The notes under the pieces were generated by a model. The model was not told the DNA's origin. It searched no databases and saw only the letters and a list, made by a program, of their open reading frames with translations. A stretch of 64,000 nt of DNA, taken from NCBI RefSeq assembly GCF_900188445.1, contig NZ_FZOR01000027.1, positions 1 through 64,000 of the forward strand, given 5' to 3'. Position numbers and translations under genes: made by a program. Source of the stretch: Actinomadura meyerae (GTDB lineage Bacteria > Actinomycetota > Actinomycetes > Streptosporangiales > Streptosporangiaceae). Of this stretch, positions 57,902 through 64,000 are shown piece by piece (positions within the stretch are counted from its first letter, which is position 1; each line of letters starts with the position of its first letter).

Positions 57902-58921
57902 ATGAACATCGGCTACCTGCTGCCGACCCGTGACCGGACCGTCGCGGGCGAGCACGACCTCCGACCGCTCATCGCCCAGGCGCGCCGCGCCGAAGCGCTG
58001 GGGCTGGACTCGGTCTGGGCGGGCGACAGCCCGCTGACCAGGCCCCGCGCCGATCCGCTCCTGCTGCTGGCGGGCGTCGCCGACGCCACCGAGCGAGTCG
58101 CGCTCGGCACCGCCGTGCTGCTGCCGGCACTGCGGCATCCGATCCTGCTGGCCCACCAGCTGGCCACGCTGGACCGGCTGTCGGACGGACGGGTCATCGC
58201 CGGCATGGGCGCCGGGTTCCCGACCGCCGCCACCGAGGCCCAGTTCACGGCGATCGGCGTCGACTTCACCCGGCGCGGACGCCGCCTGGAGGAGTCGATC
58301 GAGGTCATGCGGCGGCTCTGGACGGGCGGCGAGGTCTCCTACCGGGGCGAGCACTTCGCGTTCGAGAACGTCCGGGTCGCGCCGCCGCCGTCCCGGCCGG
58401 GCGGGCCGCCGATCTGGCTGGCGGGCGGCGGCGGCCGGGCACTGCGCCGCGTGGCGCGGCTCGCCGACGGCTGGCTCCCGTACCCACCGGAAGCGACGAC
58501 CTACGCGCAGGAACTCGCCGCAATCGACCACGCGGCAACCGAGCAGGCGGAAACCGAGCAGGCGACACCCAGCCAGGCGTCGTCCCGCCGGATCACCCCC
58601 GCCCTGTACGCCACGCTCTGCCTGGACGACGACCCGGAGAAGGCCCGGCAGCGGATGCGGACGAGCATCGAGCGCTACTACGGCACATCGCTGGAGTTCA
58701 TCGCGTCCATCCAGGCCCTGTTCGCCGGCACGGCCCGCGACGCCGCCGCATGGCTGTGCGGTTACGCCGCCGCCGGTGCCCGCCATCTCGTGATCCGGCT
58801 GGCGACCGACGACCATGAAACGGGCCTGGAACAGCTCGCCGACCAGGTCCTCCCCCATCTGCGCGCCGACACCGACACCGACACCGCGAACGACACCGAC
58901 AAGGAAGAGATCGCCCTATGA
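57902..58921 (+). CDS. LLM-class F420/flavin-dependent oxidoreductase
   Basis: 339 residues of the luciferase-like monooxygenase barrel (NIGYLLPTRDRT; VALGTAVLLPALRHPILLAHQLATLDRLSDGR; GGPPIWLAGGGGRALRRVARLADGW). Actinobacterial members commonly use F420 or FMN. A short acidic Asp/Thr repeat (DTDTDTANDTD) ends the protein. GAGGAGG precedes ATG 57902. Its stop overlaps the next gene, so it begins a three-gene operon with a hydrolase and HxlR regulator. Confidence 0.87.
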   Translation: MNIGYLLPTRDRTVAGEHDLRPLIAQARRAEALGLDSVWAGDSPLTRPRADPLLLLAGVADATERVALGTAVLLPALRHPILLAHQLATLDRLSDGRVIAGMGAGFPTAATEAQFTAIGVDFTRRGRRLEESIEVMRRLWTGGEVSYRGEHFAFENVRVAPPPSRPGGPPIWLAGGGGRALRRVARLADGWLPYPPEATTYAQELAAIDHAATEQAETEQATPSQASSRRITPALYATLCLDDDPEKARQRMRTSIERYYGTSLEFIASIQALFAGTARDAAAWLCGYAAAGARHLVIRLATDDHETGLEQLADQVLPHLRADTDTDTANDTDKEEIAL

Positions 58922-59631
58922 CCACCTTCGTCCTGGTCCACGGCGCCTGGCACGGCCCCTGGGCCTGGGACCGTGTCGTCCCCCTCCTGGAGGACGCCGG
59001 CCACCGCACGATCAACGTCGATCTGCACGGCGACCACGGCCTGCGCGACCATGTCCGCCTGGTCACTGCCGCCCTCGACAACCTCCCAGATAAGCCAGAC
59101 AAGGCCGTGCTCGTCGGGCACAGCTACGCGGGCCTGGTCGTCAGAGAGGCCGCCGACGCGCGCCCCGACCGCGTCCGGCACATCGTCCTGGTGGACGGCT
59201 GGGCGGGCCCGGACGGCGCGAGCATGTTCGGTCTCGCCCCCGCCTCCTTCATCAAGCAGATCGGCGCGCTGACCGAGGCGGGCGACGACGAGCGCTGGAT
59301 CCCGGCACCGCCCCCGCAGGCGTTCGGCGTGACCGACCCCGCCGACGTGGACTGGCTGGCCCCGCGCCTCGTCCCGCAGCCGCTGCGCACGTTCACCGAT
59401 GCGACCCGGCTGCTCGGCGCCGTCGACCTGATCCCCGGAACCGCCATCTGCTGCGCACCGCCGACCTTCGCCTTCGACCGGTTCGCCCGATCCATCGGAT
59501 ACCGGACGCTCACGGTGGACGGCCCGCACAACGTCATGCTGACCCACCCCGAGTCCCTCGCCCAGATGCTGCTCGACGTGACCGACCACCGCGACACGCT
59601 TCAGGAACAGGAAGCGCGCAGCCTACAGTGA
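58918..59631 (+). CDS. Alpha/beta-fold hydrolase
   Basis: 237 residues. The nucleophile elbow is VGHSYAG with Ser69; an oxyanion-hole FVLVHGAWHG starts the chain and the catalytic His is in VDGPHNVMLTHP. Resembles plant-esterase-like/EstC hydrolases. The start overlaps the LLM stop by 4 bp; the HxlR gene follows 4 bp after its stop. Substrate unknown; probably works in one pathway with the oxidoreductase. Confidence 0.87.
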   Translation: MTTFVLVHGAWHGPWAWDRVVPLLEDAGHRTINVDLHGDHGLRDHVRLVTAALDNLPDKPDKAVLVGHSYAGLVVREAADARPDRVRHIVLVDGWAGPDGASMFGLAPASFIKQIGALTEAGDDERWIPAPPPQAFGVTDPADVDWLAPRLVPQPLRTFTDATRLLGAVDLIPGTAICCAPPTFAFDRFARSIGYRTLTVDGPHNVMLTHPESLAQMLLDVTDHRDTLQEQEARSLQ

Positions 59632-59635
59632 TGAA

Positions 59636-60310
59636 GTGGAACAGCGAACCTACAACCAGTACTGCGCGACCGCGCGCACCCTCGACCTCGTCGGCGAGCG
59701 CTGGACGCTGCTGCTGGTCCGCGAGCTGCTCACCGGCCCGAAGCGGTTCGGCGACCTGCAGGCCAGCCTGCGCGGCCTCGGCACCGGGCTGCTGTCCGCG
59801 CGGCTGAAGCACCTGGAGCGGGAGGGACTGGCGCACAAGACGACCCTGCCGCCGCCCGCCCGCACCCCCGTCTACGCCCTCACCGAGGCCGGCGAGGAAC
59901 TCGCCCCGGCGATCCTGGAGCTGGCCCGGTGGGGGCTGAAGTGGGCGATGGGCGAGCGCCACCCGGGCGAGACGTTCCACCCCGGCTGGACGGTCCTCGG
60001 CCTGCGCGCCTGCTTCGACCCCGAGGCCGCCGCCGGGCTCCGCGCCGTCTACGAGTTCCGCATCGGCGACGAGGTGTTCCACGCCCGGATCGACGACGGG
60101 ACGATCGAGGCGCTGCACGGCCCGGCCCAGCACCCGGACGCCGTCATCACGATCGCCGAGGACGCCTTCGTCGAGCTGACCGCGGGCGGCGGGACGTTCG
60201 CCGCGGCCATCGAGAGCGGCACCGCGACGGCGACCGGCGACACGGAGGCGCTGCGCAGGCTGCGGGGCCTGTTCTCGCTGCCGCCCGCCCGCTCCCGCAC
60301 GGCGGTCTAA
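59636..60310 (+). CDS. HxlR-family regulator with SCP2-like C-terminal domain
   Basis: 224 residues. The HxlR winged helix occupies about residues 1-100 (YNQYCATARTLDLVGERWTLLLVRELLTGPKRFGDLQASL ... LSARLKHLEREGL), with a Cys at the typical redox position. The C-terminal half (YEFRIGDEVFHARIDDGTIEALHG ... DAFVELTAGGGTFAAA) looks like an SCP2 sterol-carrier fold, a combination seen in actinobacterial two-domain HxlR proteins. GTG 59636. Third gene of the operon and probable autoregulator. Confidence 0.85.
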   Translation: MEQRTYNQYCATARTLDLVGERWTLLLVRELLTGPKRFGDLQASLRGLGTGLLSARLKHLEREGLAHKTTLPPPARTPVYALTEAGEELAPAILELARWGLKWAMGERHPGETFHPGWTVLGLRACFDPEAAAGLRAVYEFRIGDEVFHARIDDGTIEALHGPAQHPDAVITIAEDAFVELTAGGGTFAAAIESGTATATGDTEALRRLRGLFSLPPARSRTAV

Positions 60311-60319
60311 CCCGGCCAG

Positions 60320-60347
60320 TACACACTGGACGGCATCCGAGTGTGTA
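60320..60347. promoter_or_regulatory. TACACACT-N12-AGTGTGTA operator of the toxin-antitoxin pair
   Basis: Two perfect 8-bp half-sites in inverted orientation, 12 bases apart, end 11 bp before the antitoxin start. The arrangement fits a VapB-type autoregulatory operator. Confidence 0.65.
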
Positions 60348-60358
60348 TTGTGTGCCCC

Positions 60359-60598
60359 ATGGCGAGACTCAACATCACGCTCCCGGACGAGCTTGCCGCC
60401 ACGCTCCAGGGCCTCGCCGAGGACAAGAAGATCGCCTCGGTGTCCGGCTTCCTCGCGGACGGCGCGCGGCTCAAGCTGGCCTACCTGCGGGACGCCTCGA
60501 CCATCGACGACCTGTTCGGCCCGCCGAGCCCCGACGAGCAGGCGATGGTCGACCGCCTCGTCGAACGCGGCACGCCGGACCGCAGGGACGTCGCGTGA
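60359..60598 (+). CDS. Ribbon-helix-helix antitoxin-like protein
   Basis: 79 residues from ATG 60359. The N-terminal MARLNITLPDELAATLQGLA is the ribbon-helix-helix strand-helix pattern of VapB/CopG antitoxins; the acidic C terminus (TIDDLFGPPSPDEQAMVDRLV) should bind the toxin. Its stop overlaps the PIN-domain gene by 4 bp (GTGA). An upstream in-frame start at 60341 is possible but lies in the operator. Confidence 0.8.
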   Translation: MARLNITLPDELAATLQGLAEDKKIASVSGFLADGARLKLAYLRDASTIDDLFGPPSPDEQAMVDRLVERGTPDRRDVA

Positions 60599-60984
60599 TC
60601 ACCGGTCACGTCTTCGACGCGACCGCACTCCTGGACCTCGCCACCGGCAAGACGATCTACGTCCGCGCCCGGCTCCGCGCGTCCATCGCCCAGCACGCCA
60701 CGATCGTGATCCCGGCGACCGCGCTGGCCCGCGCGTGGCAGATCGTCCCCGACCACGGCCGCACCGTCCTGGAACGGCTCCCCGGCATGCAGGTCGTCCA
60801 CGTGGACGACCTCGACGACGTGATCGCGCAGCAGACCGGCCTGCTCGTCACCTCGATCCCCAACCTCGGCATAGACGCGGCCCAGGCCGCCTGGTCCGCG
60901 CGCTGGCGCCGGTGGCCGCTGATCACCGCCGACCCGGACGTCTACGAGGCGGTCCCGGGCGTCCGCGTCGAGCAGATCCCCTGA
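60595..60984 (+). CDS. PIN-domain toxin-like protein with an altered acidic residue
   Basis: 129 residues from GTG 60595. The PIN fold is indicated by VFDATALLDL at the N terminus (Asp8), IVIPATALARAWQIV in the middle and LITADPDVYEAV at the end. PIN nucleases normally carry a Glu in the middle stretch (TALAEAW-type in related actinobacterial proteins); here Arg46 occupies that place, which may impair metal binding. If active it would cleave RNA, as VapC does. Coupled to the antitoxin-like gene. Confidence 0.7.
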   Translation: MITGHVFDATALLDLATGKTIYVRARLRASIAQHATIVIPATALARAWQIVPDHGRTVLERLPGMQVVHVDDLDDVIAQQTGLLVTSIPNLGIDAAQAAWSARWRRWPLITADPDVYEAVPGVRVEQIP

Positions 60985-61059
60985 CCCGAGCCACCCGGCC
61001 CGAGCCACCCGGCCCGAGCCACCCGGCCCGAGCCACCCTGACCCGAGCCCCCCGACCCG
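60985..61059. repeat. 15-bp tandem repeats after the toxin-like gene
   Basis: Five units of CCCGAGCCACCCGGC, the last two degenerate, run from just after the toxin stop. A looser ACCCGGGCACA motif recurs to 61090. Not CRISPR: no spacers. Likely a minisatellite. Confidence 0.75.
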
Positions 61060-61135
61060 GGCACAGCACGCCACTGACCCGGGCACAACACGCCGCCGAC
61101 CCGTTTACGGGGCCGGACCGGGGTACGGGGCCCGC

Positions 61136-61675
61136 ATGGGCACACGTGGAAGCCGGAAGTTCCTGCACATCTATCTGACGGACCATCTGGCCGCGGCCGC
61201 CGCCGGCGTGGCCCTGGCGCGCCGCGTCGCGCAGTCGCACCGCGACACCGACGCCGCCGGCTCGCTGCGGACGCTCGCGGACGAGATCGCCGCCGACCGC
61301 GGGGCGCTGCTGTCGATCCTGCGCTCGCTCGACATGCCGCCCCGCCGGTGGAAGAGCATCGCGGTGTGGGCCGCGGAGAAGGGCGGCCGGCTGAAGCTCA
61401 ACGGCCGGGTGACGACCCGCTCCCCGCTCAGCGATCTGGTGGAGATGGAGGTGCTCCGGCTGGCCGTCGAGGGCAAAGCGGCCGGGTGGCGGACGCTCCT
61501 CGCCATCGCCGACCGGGAGCCGGGCCTGGACGTCGAGCAGTTGCGCACCCTGCTCGAAAGGGCCACCGCCCAGATCGCCCTCCTGGAGGGACTCCACAAG
61601 CGGGCCGCCGACACGGCGTTCCGCGAGGAGAGCACGAACCGGACGAGCCGCACGCACGCGGCCGTCAAACCATGA
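61136..61675 (+). CDS. Helical conserved hypothetical protein
   Basis: 179 residues, almost entirely helical (HIYLTDHLAAAAAGVALARRVAQSH; LRTLADEIAADRGALLSILRSLDMP; LVEMEVLRLAVEGKAAGWRTLLAIADRE), suggesting a four-helix bundle similar to ferritin-like proteins, though no clear metal-binding set is present. ATG 61136. No partner gene. Function unknown. Confidence 0.6.
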   Translation: MGTRGSRKFLHIYLTDHLAAAAAGVALARRVAQSHRDTDAAGSLRTLADEIAADRGALLSILRSLDMPPRRWKSIAVWAAEKGGRLKLNGRVTTRSPLSDLVEMEVLRLAVEGKAAGWRTLLAIADREPGLDVEQLRTLLERATAQIALLEGLHKRAADTAFREESTNRTSRTHAAVKP

Positions 61676-61724
61676 CCAGTCGGACACCCCCCATCCGGCG
61701 CCTCCCGGCGAGCAGGTGAACGCT

Positions 61725-62348
61725 TCACTGGCAGCCGTCGTGGTCGGACGTCCCGGTGTGACCGAGCGCCTCGTTCTCGATCTTGATGCGGGTCCTGAGC
61801 AGGTACAGGTTCACCGTCGTGAACGTCAGCGCGGTACGCCACCCGGTGTGGACGAGCGGCAGGGCGACCCCTTCCGCGACGACCGCCACGTAGTTGGGGT
61901 GCCGCATGCGCCGGTAGGGGCCGCGTTCCACGAGCGGCATGCCGGGCACCACGATGACCCGCGTGTTCCACCGTTTACCCAGGCTGGCGATGCACCACCA
62001 GCGCAGCGCCTGCGCCGAGAGCGCCACCGCCAGCATCGGCCAGCCGAGCCGCGGGACGAACGGGCTCCGCCCCCGCCGGGCCTCCAGCAGCGCCCCGCCC
62101 AGCAGACCGGCGTGGGCGGCGGCGATCAGCGGATAGTGCCGCCCGCCGTGCTCGACCCCGCCGTTCCGCCGCGCCCAGCCGCGGTTGCGGCGCGCCACGG
62201 CCAGCTCCGCCAGCCGCTCCGCGGCGACGAGCCCGATCAGCACCCCGTACAGATCCCCCGAACGCCCGCCACGCCCGCCACGCCCGGCACGCCCGCCACG
62301 CCCGGCACGGCCGCCCCGCCCGCCCCGGAACCCGGGCTTCGTCACCAT
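61725..62348 (-). CDS. ICMT-like methyltransferase partnered with type III PKS
   Basis: 207 residues. After a Gly/Arg-rich N terminus (repeats of GRGGRAGRGG) come four membrane helices and the isoprenylcysteine-carboxyl-methyltransferase signature GPYRRMRHPNYVAVVAEGVALP, with SAM-binding C terminus (TRIKIENEALG). The start overlaps the polyketide synthase stop (TGGTGA). In Streptomyces SrsB, such an enzyme methylates alkylresorcinols made by the neighbouring type III PKS, so the pair likely makes methylated phenolic lipids. Confidence 0.82.
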   Translation of the reverse strand: MVTKPGFRGGRGGRAGRGGRAGRGGRGGRSGDLYGVLIGLVAAERLAELAVARRNRGWARRNGGVEHGGRHYPLIAAAHAGLLGGALLEARRGRSPFVPRLGWPMLAVALSAQALRWWCIASLGKRWNTRVIVVPGMPLVERGPYRRMRHPNYVAVVAEGVALPLVHTGWRTALTFTTVNLYLLRTRIKIENEALGHTGTSDHDGCQ

Positions 62349-63391
62349 CGCAGCAGGACGAGCTCGGCGGAGAACCCCGGCCCGAGCGCCATCAGCAGGC
62401 CGGGCGTGCCGTCGGGCGGGCGGCGCCGCGCGATCGTCTCCTCCAGTACGTTCAGCACCGACACCGAGGACAGGTTCCCGAGCGTCCGCAGCGACTCCCA
62501 GGTGATGTCGAGCGCCCCCGGCTCCAGCGCGAGCTCCCGCTCGATGGCCTCGATCACTCGCGGGCCGCCGGGGTGGCAGACCCATGACGGGACCCGGTCC
62601 GGAGCGAGCCCATGATCGTCCAGGAACGACCGCACGTCGTCCGCGAGGGTGGCCTCGACGTGCGCGACGAGGTCGGCGGCGAGGACGACGCGCAGGCCGT
62701 GGTCGCCGACCTCCCAGCCCATGAGGCGCTCGGTGCCGGGATAGAGCCTGCTGCGGCTCGCGACCACCCGCGGCCCCAGGTGCCCGGCGGTGTCGCGGTG
62801 TTCGCCGAGCGCGACGACGGCGGCGGCGCCGTCCCCGAACAGGCCGCTGGCCACCAGGTTCGCCATGGAGGCGTCGTCGCGCTGGACGGTCAGCGAGCAC
62901 AGTTCGGCGCACACCAGCACCGCGACCCGCTCGGGACGTCCGCGCAGGTAGTCGGTGACCCGGGACAGCCCGGCGGCGCCCGCCGCGCAGCCCAGGCCGA
63001 ACATCGGCACGCGGGTGATGTCCTCGCGCAGCCCGGCGCGCTGCGCGACGCGGGCGTCCAGCGAGGGCGTCGCCACCCCGGTCGAGGAGCAGAAGACGAG
63101 GTGGTCGACGTCCCGCGGGGCGAGGCCGGCCCGGTCGAGCGCGTCGCCGACCGCCCGCGTCGCCAGCTCGACGGCCGTCTCGACGTAGGCGGCGTTGGCC
63201 TCGGTGAAGCCGTCGAGCTTCACGTACTCGTCGAGGGGCAGCGCCAGGCGGCGGCCGGTGACCTGGGTGGCGGCATGGAGGCGCCGGACGATCTGCTCCT
63301 TCGCGGCGGCGCGCTCCACCACGGCCCGGGTGATCTGGTCCTGGTCGTAGTGGTGCTCTGGCAAGACCGTCCGTACTGCAGCGACGCGCAT
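62342..63391 (-). CDS. Type III polyketide synthase (alkylresorcinol/alkylpyrone type)
   Basis: 349 residues with the chalcone-synthase-fold catalytic triad Cys135 (FGLGCAAGAAG), His273 (WVCHPGGPRVIEA) and Asn306 (LGNLSSVSVLNVL). The N terminus MRVAAVRTVLPEHHYDQDQI resembles SrsA/PKS11-like enzymes that extend long-chain acyl-CoAs with malonyl-CoA. ATG 63391 is preceded by a GGGGG run; longer in-frame starts are rejected. It leads a coupled pair with the ICMT-like methyltransferase. Confidence 0.93.
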   Translation of the reverse strand: MRVAAVRTVLPEHHYDQDQITRAVVERAAAKEQIVRRLHAATQVTGRRLALPLDEYVKLDGFTEANAAYVETAVELATRAVGDALDRAGLAPRDVDHLVFCSSTGVATPSLDARVAQRAGLREDITRVPMFGLGCAAGAAGLSRVTDYLRGRPERVAVLVCAELCSLTVQRDDASMANLVASGLFGDGAAAVVALGEHRDTAGHLGPRVVASRSRLYPGTERLMGWEVGDHGLRVVLAADLVAHVEATLADDVRSFLDDHGLAPDRVPSWVCHPGGPRVIEAIERELALEPGALDITWESLRTLGNLSSVSVLNVLEETIARRRPPDGTPGLLMALGPGFSAELVLLRW

Positions 63392-63449
63392 GAGGCCCCC
63401 CGAATGTCCCCCACAGCACGTACCCGGCACTCCGGGGAACACTCGCCGG

Positions 63450-64000
63450 TCAGGTCGTGAGCTCCAGTTCCAACTGCTCGGCGACCGGCTCCGGGGGCGG
63501 CTGCGGGGCGGGCGGGGGCGGCACCGGGCGGCCGCGTCCCGGCCACCACCAGTTGGCGTGGCCGAGCAGGCTCATCAGCGCGGGCACGAGGACGAGCCGG
63601 ACGATCGTGGCGTCCATCGCGACGGCGACCGCGAGGCCGAGCGCCATCATCTTCACCGTCGGGTCCGGCTGCGGGACGAAGCTCGTGAACACGAAGATCA
63701 TGATGAGCGCGGCGGAGGTGATGAGCCGGGCGGTCGCCCCGATCCCGACCACGACCGACTCGTGCGGGTCGCCGGTCCGGTCGTACTCCTCCCGGATCCG
63801 CGACAGCAGGAAGACCTCGTAGTCCATGGACAGCCCGAAGATCAGCGCGAACATGAACAGCGGGATGAACGACATGATCGGGATGGCCTGGTCGACGCCG
63901 AGCAGTTCGACGCCCCAGCCCCACTGGAACACGGCGGTGACGACGCCGAACGACGCCCCGATCGACAGCAGGTTCATCAGCGCCGCCTTCACCGGCACGA
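63450..64000 (-). CDS. MMPL-family transporter, C-terminal part (cut by window edge)
   Basis: About 180 residues are visible. FALIFGLSMDYEVFLLSRIREEYDRTGDPHESV is the MMPL motif with the proton-relay GLSMDYE, followed by further membrane helices and a Pro-rich cytoplasmic tail ending in ELELTT. These RND-like proteins export lipids or drugs; upstream of a type III PKS it may export the lipid product. The gene continues beyond the right edge, and its start is not visible. Confidence 0.88.
   Translation of the reverse strand, partial: VPVKAALMNLLSIGASFGVVTAVFQWGWGVELLGVDQAIPIMSFIPLFMFALIFGLSMDYEVFLLSRIREEYDRTGDPHESVVVGIGATARLITSAALIMIFVFTSFVPQPDPTVKMMALGLAVAVAMDATIVRLVLVPALMSLLGHANWWWPGRGRPVPPPPAPQPPPEPVAEQLELELTT

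Noticed and set aside
60985..61059. Regular 15-bp repeats that could suggest a CRISPR-like array
   Set aside because: Units are contiguous with no unique spacers and decay at one end; no cas genes are present.

Overview
This window is a high-GC chromosome segment from a mycelial-type actinobacterium, most likely in or near Streptosporangiales/Thermomonosporaceae (an Actinomadura-like relative). That placement is an inference. It rests on very high GC with strong G/C third-position bias, a mycothiol gene (mshA), CarD, a SenX3/RegX3-type (PhoR/PhoP) pair, DUF2637 and DUF6585 proteins, and many GTG starts with 4-bp GTGA/ATGA overlaps. No rRNA, tRNA or CRISPR array is visible.

Layout. 1-340: tail of an IS110-like transposase and an unidentified gene fragment. 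0.3-7.9 kb: exporter, lipase, small secreted and membrane proteins, a YCII/ECF42 sigma locus, EamA transporter and rlmB. 8-17.5 kb: cysS, a second YCII/ECF42 locus facing the other way, DUF6585 and DUF2637 proteins, fumarylacetoacetase, ispF and carD. The usual carD-ispD-ispF-cysS-rlmB block is split by accessory genes, and ispD is not in the window. 17.7-26.6 kb: a block syntenic with the mycobacterial mshA region: lipoprotein, phoP/regX3, phoR/senX3, PHO-box-like repeats, phoU, gpmA, YbjN protein, mshA, SDR and a methyltransferase. 26.8-29.3 kb: acyl-CoA synthetase and a TIGR03084 protein that share a palindrome. 29.4-37.7 kb: universal stress protein, macrodomain, DODA dioxygenase/MarR pair, HTH_42 protein, a methyltransferase/dehydrogenase/TetR cassette, and trpS behind a Trp-codon attenuator. 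38-45.8 kb: MarR/MFS pair (the MFS gene frameshifted), BlaI/M56 pair, two-component system, GT87 mannosyltransferase, bluB with a cobalamin riboswitch, and a TetR/SDR pair. 47-52.4 kb: Ser/Thr kinase, DUF222-HNH endonuclease, and an IS4-family element inserted in an elaborate nested palindrome. 52.4-61.7 kb: TetR/oxidoreductase, TioE-type MerR, chloramphenicol-efflux-like MFS with a possible leader peptide, aldo/keto reductase, ohr, an LLM-hydrolase-HxlR operon and a PIN toxin-antitoxin-like pair. 61.7-64 kb: type III PKS with an ICMT-like methyltransferase and the 3' end of an MMPL transporter.

How the genes work together. The core blocks cover translation (cysS, trpS, rlmB), isoprenoid precursors (ispF), transcription (carD), phosphate response (phoRPU) and mycothiol (mshA). 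The accessory blocks are mostly a regulator beside one to three enzymes, and many of the gaps between them carry a clear palindromic operator. Two RNA-level controls stand out: the trpS attenuator and the bluB cobalamin riboswitch. The most unusual structure is the branched palindrome at 50573-52325, whose central part folds, once the IS is removed, into a stem closing three GNA-triloop hairpins with no unpaired linker.
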